Source of the DNA: 66-474 sp036568625
GTDB lineage: Bacteria > Pseudomonadota > Gammaproteobacteria > Xanthomonadales > Rhodanobacteraceae
Assembly: GCA_036568625.1 (NCBI GenBank)
Contig: DATCSF010000136.1
Coordinates: 1 to 17,948 of the forward strand
DNA: 17,948 nt
Reading direction: 5' to 3'
Shown here in pieces: positions 14,778-17,948 of the stretch. The notes under the pieces are model-generated. The model was not told the DNA's origin. It did no database searches and saw only the letters and a list, made by a program, of their open reading frames with translations. The first letter of the stretch is position 1. Every line of letters begins with the position of its first letter. Position numbers and translations under genes: made by a program.

Positions 14778-16340
14778 TCAAGCGCGGTAGTAATCCCGCA
14801 TCGGGTAGCGGCGCGCGTACAGCGCGAAGACCAGCGCCGCGAATGCAGCGAAGCCGGCGAAGAAGAACATCAGGAATGCGGTTTCCTCGATGCCGGTCGC
14901 AGCAACCCAGCCGGTCACCGTGTCGTTGCGGATGCCGGCGTCGGCCAGCAGCACCCACAGGTTGCCGAAGGTCACCGACAGCATCCAGAAGCTCATGATC
15001 GAGCCCTTCATCGACGGCGGCGCCTGGCTGTAGGCGAATTCCAGCCCGGTCGCGGAGACCAGCACTTCGCCCAGTGTCAGCAGTGCGTACGGCAGGATCT
15101 GCCACGCGATCGAAACCACGCTGCCGCCATCGAGCGCGAGTTGCAGCGTGCCCGCGGCCACCCACGCCAGCGCCGACAGTGCAATGCCCGCGCCCATCCT
15201 GCGCAGCGCAGTGGGTTCGATGCCCATGCGGCGCATCAGCGGGAACAATACGAGGTTGTTGAGCGGGATCAGCAGCAACACCAGCATCGGGTTCAGCGCC
15301 TGCATCTGCGCTTCATGGAACCACGCAGGTTTGCTCATGGCCGCGCCTTGCAATACCCAGGTCGAAGCCTTCTGATCGAACAGCGACCAGAACGGCGTCA
15401 CCAGCGCAAACACCACCAGTACGCGCAGGACACCGCGGACGCCCTCGACGGCCTCGTCCGGATGCGCGCCGCGCGCGCGGTCCAGTTGCATCGCGGTGCC
15501 GATGCCGCCGAACGCCAATAGCGCACCGAGCGCGAGGCAGGCGCCGATCACGAATCCGAGCGCAGGAATCATCGCCAATGCCGCCACGGCCACCACGATG
15601 CCCGATACCGCAATCCACAACCCCGGGCGCGCCTGCCCGCGATTGCGCGCCAGCAGCGCGGTGCGCGCGACGCGCAGCAGCGAGTGCGGGTTCGGCGGCG
15701 TGGGCGGCAGCCGCACGTAGCGATGGCGGCCCAGCCAGAACACCGCCAATGCGATCGCCATCAATGTGCCGGGAATGCCGAATGCGATGGCGGGTCCGAG
15801 GTCGCGCAGGAACAGCGGCATCAGCAGCGACGCGAAGAACGAACCGAAGTTGATGATCCAGTAGAACCCGTCGTAGACGAGTTTCGCGCGATGCTTGTTG
15901 CTGGAGTCGAACTGGTCGCCGACGAACGCCGAGACCAGCGGTTTGATGCCGCCCGAACCGAGTGCGATCAGAAACAGACCGGTGTAAAAGCCGGTGCGGT
16001 CGTCCTCGAACAGTGCAAGACACGCGTGTCCGGCGACATACACCATCGACAGCCACAACACCGTGTGGTACTTGCCGAAGAAGCGGTCCGCGATCCAGCC
16101 GCCCAGCAGCGGGAAGAAATACACGCCGATCACGAAGGTGTGGAAAACGTCCTTCGCGGCCAGCGCGCGTTCGTCCAGCGGCAGGAACAACAGCAGTGAC
16201 GACACCAGGAACGGCGTCAGGATGTTGCGCATGCCGTAAAAGCTGAAGCGCTCGCATCCCTCGGTGGCGATGATGTACGGGATCTGGCGAGGCAGCGATG
16301 TGCGCGCCGGGAGGGTGGCGGTGGCGGCGGTTGTCGTCAT
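14778..16340 (-). CDS. POT/PTR2-family proton-coupled oligopeptide transporter
   Basis: This protein of about 520 residues is an inner-membrane di-/tripeptide:H+ symporter of the major facilitator superfamily. The family's proton-coupling ExxERF motif is E27-G-C-E30-R31-F, followed by SFYGMRNILTPFL. The PTR2 signature region is present as GLFLIALGSGGIKPLVSAFV and GDQF, then GFYWIINFGSFFASLLMPLF. Some 12-14 hydrophobic segments span the chain. I chose ATG at 16340 because the conserved helix 1 starts near residue 20; an in-frame ATG at 16454 would add 38 atypical residues. No clear ribosome-binding site is visible. A possible -10 box TATGCT (minus strand, 16373-16368) lies about 30 bases upstream of the start. 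It is divergent from the small membrane-protein gene and convergent with the cluster, so it is probably not part of it. Confidence 0.92.
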   Translation of the reverse strand: MTTTAATATLPARTSLPRQIPYIIATEGCERFSFYGMRNILTPFLVSSLLLFLPLDERALAAKDVFHTFVIGVYFFPLLGGWIADRFFGKYHTVLWLSMVYVAGHACLALFEDDRTGFYTGLFLIALGSGGIKPLVSAFVGDQFDSSNKHRAKLVYDGFYWIINFGSFFASLLMPLFLRDLGPAIAFGIPGTLMAIALAVFWLGRHRYVRLPPTPPNPHSLLRVARTALLARNRGQARPGLWIAVSGIVVAVAALAMIPALGFVIGACLALGALLAFGGIGTAMQLDRARGAHPDEAVEGVRGVLRVLVVFALVTPFWSLFDQKASTWVLQGAAMSKPAWFHEAQMQALNPMLVLLLIPLNNLVLFPLMRRMGIEPTALRRMGAGIALSALAWVAAGTLQLALDGGSVVSIAWQILPYALLTLGEVLVSATGLEFAYSQAPPSMKGSIMSFWMLSVTFGNLWVLLADAGIRNDTVTGWVAATGIEETAFLMFFFAGFAAFAALVFALYARRYPMRDYYRA

Positions 16341-16494
16341 CGTCGTGCAACATGAAGGGGCGGGGGCAGCATAACGGCTTTCGTACGCGGCGTCCCCGGT
16401 CGCTGCGTGCGGCCGATCCGTTCTGCCGTTGTGCGCCATTAACGCTGCTTGCACTTGCGCGGTTTAGGATGATGTTTCGTGACGGAGTACCGAC

Positions 16495-16758
16495 ATGAAC
16501 ATCACGGAAGAAGGGAAGACGGCAATGCAAAATGGAGCAGATGCGATGGCCACCGCAAAGGAACACATGAAGCACGGCGCCAGCGAAATGGCTGACCGCA
16601 GCCAGGAGGTCGCGAGCAAGGCTTGGCGCGGCGCACAGCGCGCCGGCGGTGAAGTAAGTGGCTTCGTGCATCGCCGGCCGGTCGAAACCGCGCTCCTGAG
16701 CGCGGCGGCGGCGTGCCTGATCACCGGCCTGGCCTTCTGGTTCACACGCCCTGATTGA
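16495..16758 (+). CDS. Small YqjD/ElaB/DUF883-like membrane-anchored protein
   Basis: This 87-residue protein has a polar, Ala/Lys/Glu-rich amphipathic N-terminal part (about 1-55) likely to form a helix or coiled coil. A basic HRRP stretch and a single C-terminal membrane segment follow at about 66-84 (ALLSAAAACLITGLAFWFT). That layout, RRPVETAL directly before the anchor, is typical of the YqjD/ElaB group, inner-membrane proteins that in E. coli bind ribosomes in stationary phase and are stress-regulated. GGAG eight bases before the ATG supports the start. It ends 12 bases from the convergent TVP38-type gene. The group assignment rests on architecture rather than strong sequence identity; the ribosome role is knowledge from E. 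coli and not shown here. Confidence 0.75.
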   Translation: MNITEEGKTAMQNGADAMATAKEHMKHGASEMADRSQEVASKAWRGAQRAGGEVSGFVHRRPVETALLSAAAACLITGLAFWFTRPD

Positions 16759-16770
16759 TCCGGTTGCGCG

Positions 16771-17466
16771 TCAGCCTTCGCCGGACCGGAAGCGCTTCAC
16801 GAGCACCGGCACCAGCGCCAACAGCCCCAATCCGACCAGCGGCAGCCAGATGTGCGGCTCCAGGATCAGGTTTGGCGTCAGCCCTTGACCTTCGGCGATC
16901 GACTGGCCAAGCCCCGCGCCGACTGCGGTTTCGAACACCAGCATGATCACGCCGCCCAGCGCCGTGGCGAGGGTGAACAGCCACACGGGGCAGCGCAGCC
17001 ATGCCAGCGCCACGGTAACCCCACCGAACGGGAACAGCGGGACCAATCGCAAGAACAGCGTGTAGGAAATTGGATTGGCCTGGTAGCCTTGCCGCACGCG
17101 TTCGACGAATTTCGGCGGCGGCCGCTTGCCGGCGCGGAAGGCGTAGCGCGCCGCATAAAACAGCATCAGCGACCCCAGCACCTCGCCCACCAGCGACAAG
17201 CCGATCGCCTTGCCCATGCCAAACAGCATGCCGCCGGCAATGATGATGAAGAGCGGGCCGGGCAGCGCGGTGGCGATCGATATCGTCAGCACCACGACAT
17301 ACACGACGTACGTCAACACCGGATGCGCCGCGATCTCGTGCGACCAGTAGGCCTGTTCGGCCATGATGTGATGGGGCGAAAGTTGTTGCAGGACCCCGCT
17401 TGCGCCTACCGCCACGCCGATCGCGATCAGGATCAGCAGCGGAATGAAAGCGCGCAGTCGGCTCAT
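16771..17466 (-). CDS. TVP38/TMEM64 (VTT-domain, DedA-superfamily) membrane protein
   Basis: This 231-residue integral membrane protein starts with a hydrophobic helix at about 7-24. The VTT core follows with VVLTISIATALPGPLFIIIA (about 59-78), GEVLGSLMLFYAARYAF, and the hallmark FLRLVPLFPFG at about 138-148. A final helix lies at about 205-224 with a basic tail. Members of this family sit in the inner membrane and are linked to lipid or ion transport and membrane homeostasis; a precise reaction cannot be given. A possible FNR/Anr-type site lies upstream (17542-17555). The start at 17466 lacks a strong ribosome-binding site but coincides with the natural first helix. It is convergent with the small YqjD-like gene. 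Confidence 0.88.
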   Translation of the reverse strand: MSRLRAFIPLLILIAIGVAVGASGVLQQLSPHHIMAEQAYWSHEIAAHPVLTYVVYVVVLTISIATALPGPLFIIIAGGMLFGMGKAIGLSLVGEVLGSLMLFYAARYAFRAGKRPPPKFVERVRQGYQANPISYTLFLRLVPLFPFGGVTVALAWLRCPVWLFTLATALGGVIMLVFETAVGAGLGQSIAEGQGLTPNLILEPHIWLPLVGLGLLALVPVLVKRFRSGEG

Positions 17467-17541
17467 GGGCGAAGGGCAGGGACGAAATGACGGGAAGCAT
17501 AGCCGGTCGCCAATGAGCTCGCGAAACGTGCGGGTTCACTA

Positions 17542-17555
17542 TTGACCTGGATCAA
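17542..17555 (-). promoter_or_regulatory. FNR/Anr-like binding site upstream of the TVP38-type gene
   Basis: TTGAC-CTGG-ATCAA matches the FNR/Anr consensus TTGAT-N4-ATCAA at 9 of 10 arm positions, and TTGAC-N4-ATCAA is a common form of Anr/Dnr boxes. It lies directly after the deaminase stop codon and is centred about 82 bases before the leftward TVP38-type start. On the minus strand a possible -10 box TATGCT lies at 17501-17496. With a start about 7 bases beyond it, the site would be centred near -60, compatible with class I activation. That promoter is inferred. Regulation by oxygen, or by a CRP/Clp-type factor at a related site, is a prediction only. Confidence 0.4.
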
Positions 17556-17948
17556 TCAATAGCGCGCGCCGCCCCGCGCCGCGTATGCGTCGAGCACCCT
17601 GCAGGCGGCATCGCGCCGGAGATCGCGCAGCACCCGGATGCCGCGGCGCTCCAGTTCGCCGGTCCAATCCACCGGCAGTGGACCTTCGTCGAAGCCGGCC
17701 AACGACTCGGTATCTTCGGCGCGCGCCGCGATCAGCAACTCGCCGATCCCGGCCCACACGATTGCGCCGTAGCACTGGCAGCAGGGTTGCGAACTGGCGG
17801 CCAGCGTGTAGCGACGGCCGTCGTCGCCGAGGCGGGCGCGCTGCAGCTTTTGCTGCGCCGTCGCCAGTGCCACGATTTCCGCGTGCGCCAGCGACGACTT
17901 CAGCGGCTCGACCCGATTGACACCGACGGCAACCAATGTGCCGCCGTC
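17556..17948 (-). CDS. Nucleoside/cytidine deaminase-fold protein, 5' end outside window
   Basis: The leftward frame is open from the right edge (131 codons visible) to a stop at 17556. The zinc-binding motifs of the cytidine/deoxycytidylate deaminase superfamily are both present: HAE (visible residues 22-24) within LAHAEIVAL, and PCCQC (55-59). His, Cys and Cys bind zinc and Glu is the proton shuttle. The spacing and the SSQPCCQCYGAI segment fit the guanine-deaminase/TadA-like nucleoside deaminases. An in-frame TTG at 17936 could be read as a start, but upstream codons continue in frame and the fold normally has a first helix and strand before HAE. The gene therefore most likely begins beyond the window. 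The base substrate (guanine, cytosine, adenosine or other) cannot be decided. Confidence 0.85.
   Translation of the reverse strand, partial: DGGTLVAVGVNRVEPLKSSLAHAEIVALATAQQKLQRARLGDDGRRYTLAASSQPCCQCYGAIVWAGIGELLIAARAEDTESLAGFDEGPLPVDWTGELERRGIRVLRDLRRDAACRVLDAYAARGGARY

Noticed and set aside
16439..16470. A -35/-10 promoter (TTAACG ... TAGGAT) for the small YqjD-like gene
   Set aside because: Spacing is about 20 bases, longer than usual, and both boxes are poor matches.
15313..16671. 452-codon leftward open frame overlapping the POT gene and the small YqjD-like gene
   Set aside because: The POT frame has full family motifs and occupies the same bases; the alternative reads as an Arg/Ala-rich shadow.

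Overview
The window is GC-rich, densely packed bacterial DNA with Gram-negative traits: a TonB-dependent outer-membrane receptor, a periplasmic-type binding-protein ABC importer, and a YqjD/ElaB-like small membrane protein. The combination of a siderophore-type TonB receptor, a POT peptide symporter of about 520 residues, a TVP38-type protein and a nucleoside deaminase suggests a gammaproteobacterium of the Xanthomonadaceae/Rhodanobacteraceae type. This assignment is an inference from gene style, not from a marker gene.

Left edge (1-480): the first 29 codons of a leftward gene, encoding a Sec-type signal peptide, run off the edge. A roughly 390-base divergent intergenic region separates it from the rightward cluster.

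Main cluster (481-14430): eleven same-direction genes form one apparent import-and-catabolism unit. In order they are a TonB-dependent siderophore-type receptor, a D-arginine-dehydrogenase (DauA)-like flavoprotein, a Rid-family protein lacking the catalytic arginine, a second DAO-fold flavoprotein, an aldehyde dehydrogenase with Glu267 and Cys302, a GcvA-like LysR regulator, a lipoprotein solute-binding protein, two Dpp/Opp-type permeases, a fused double-ATPase (DppD-DppF type), and a cytoplasmic NylB-like serine (amide) hydrolase. From the LysR gene onward, neighbouring genes overlap by 4 bases at four of five junctions, which argues for one transcript. The simplest reading is that a peptide-like or amide-linked amine/amino-acid compound is taken across the outer membrane, delivered by the ABC importer and cut by the hydrolase. 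The flavoenzymes would then oxidise the products to imines/aldehydes, Rid would deal with imines, and the aldehyde dehydrogenase would finish to the acid. The substrate is not known. The DauA-like enzyme keeps the carboxylate-binding residues but has lost the side-chain-binding Glu, so free D-Arg/D-Lys is unlikely.

Boundary (14431-14777): no recognisable gene; one unassigned 131-codon leftward ORF lies there. It may mark the seam between the accessory cluster and core chromosome.

Right part (14778-17948): a leftward POT-family peptide:H+ symporter, a rightward 87-residue YqjD/ElaB/DUF883-like membrane-anchored protein, a leftward TVP38/TMEM64 (VTT-domain) membrane protein preceded by an FNR/Anr-like box, and a leftward nucleoside/cytidine deaminase-fold gene cut by the window edge. 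These look like ordinary core genes. I found no tRNA, rRNA, CRISPR array or insertion sequence.
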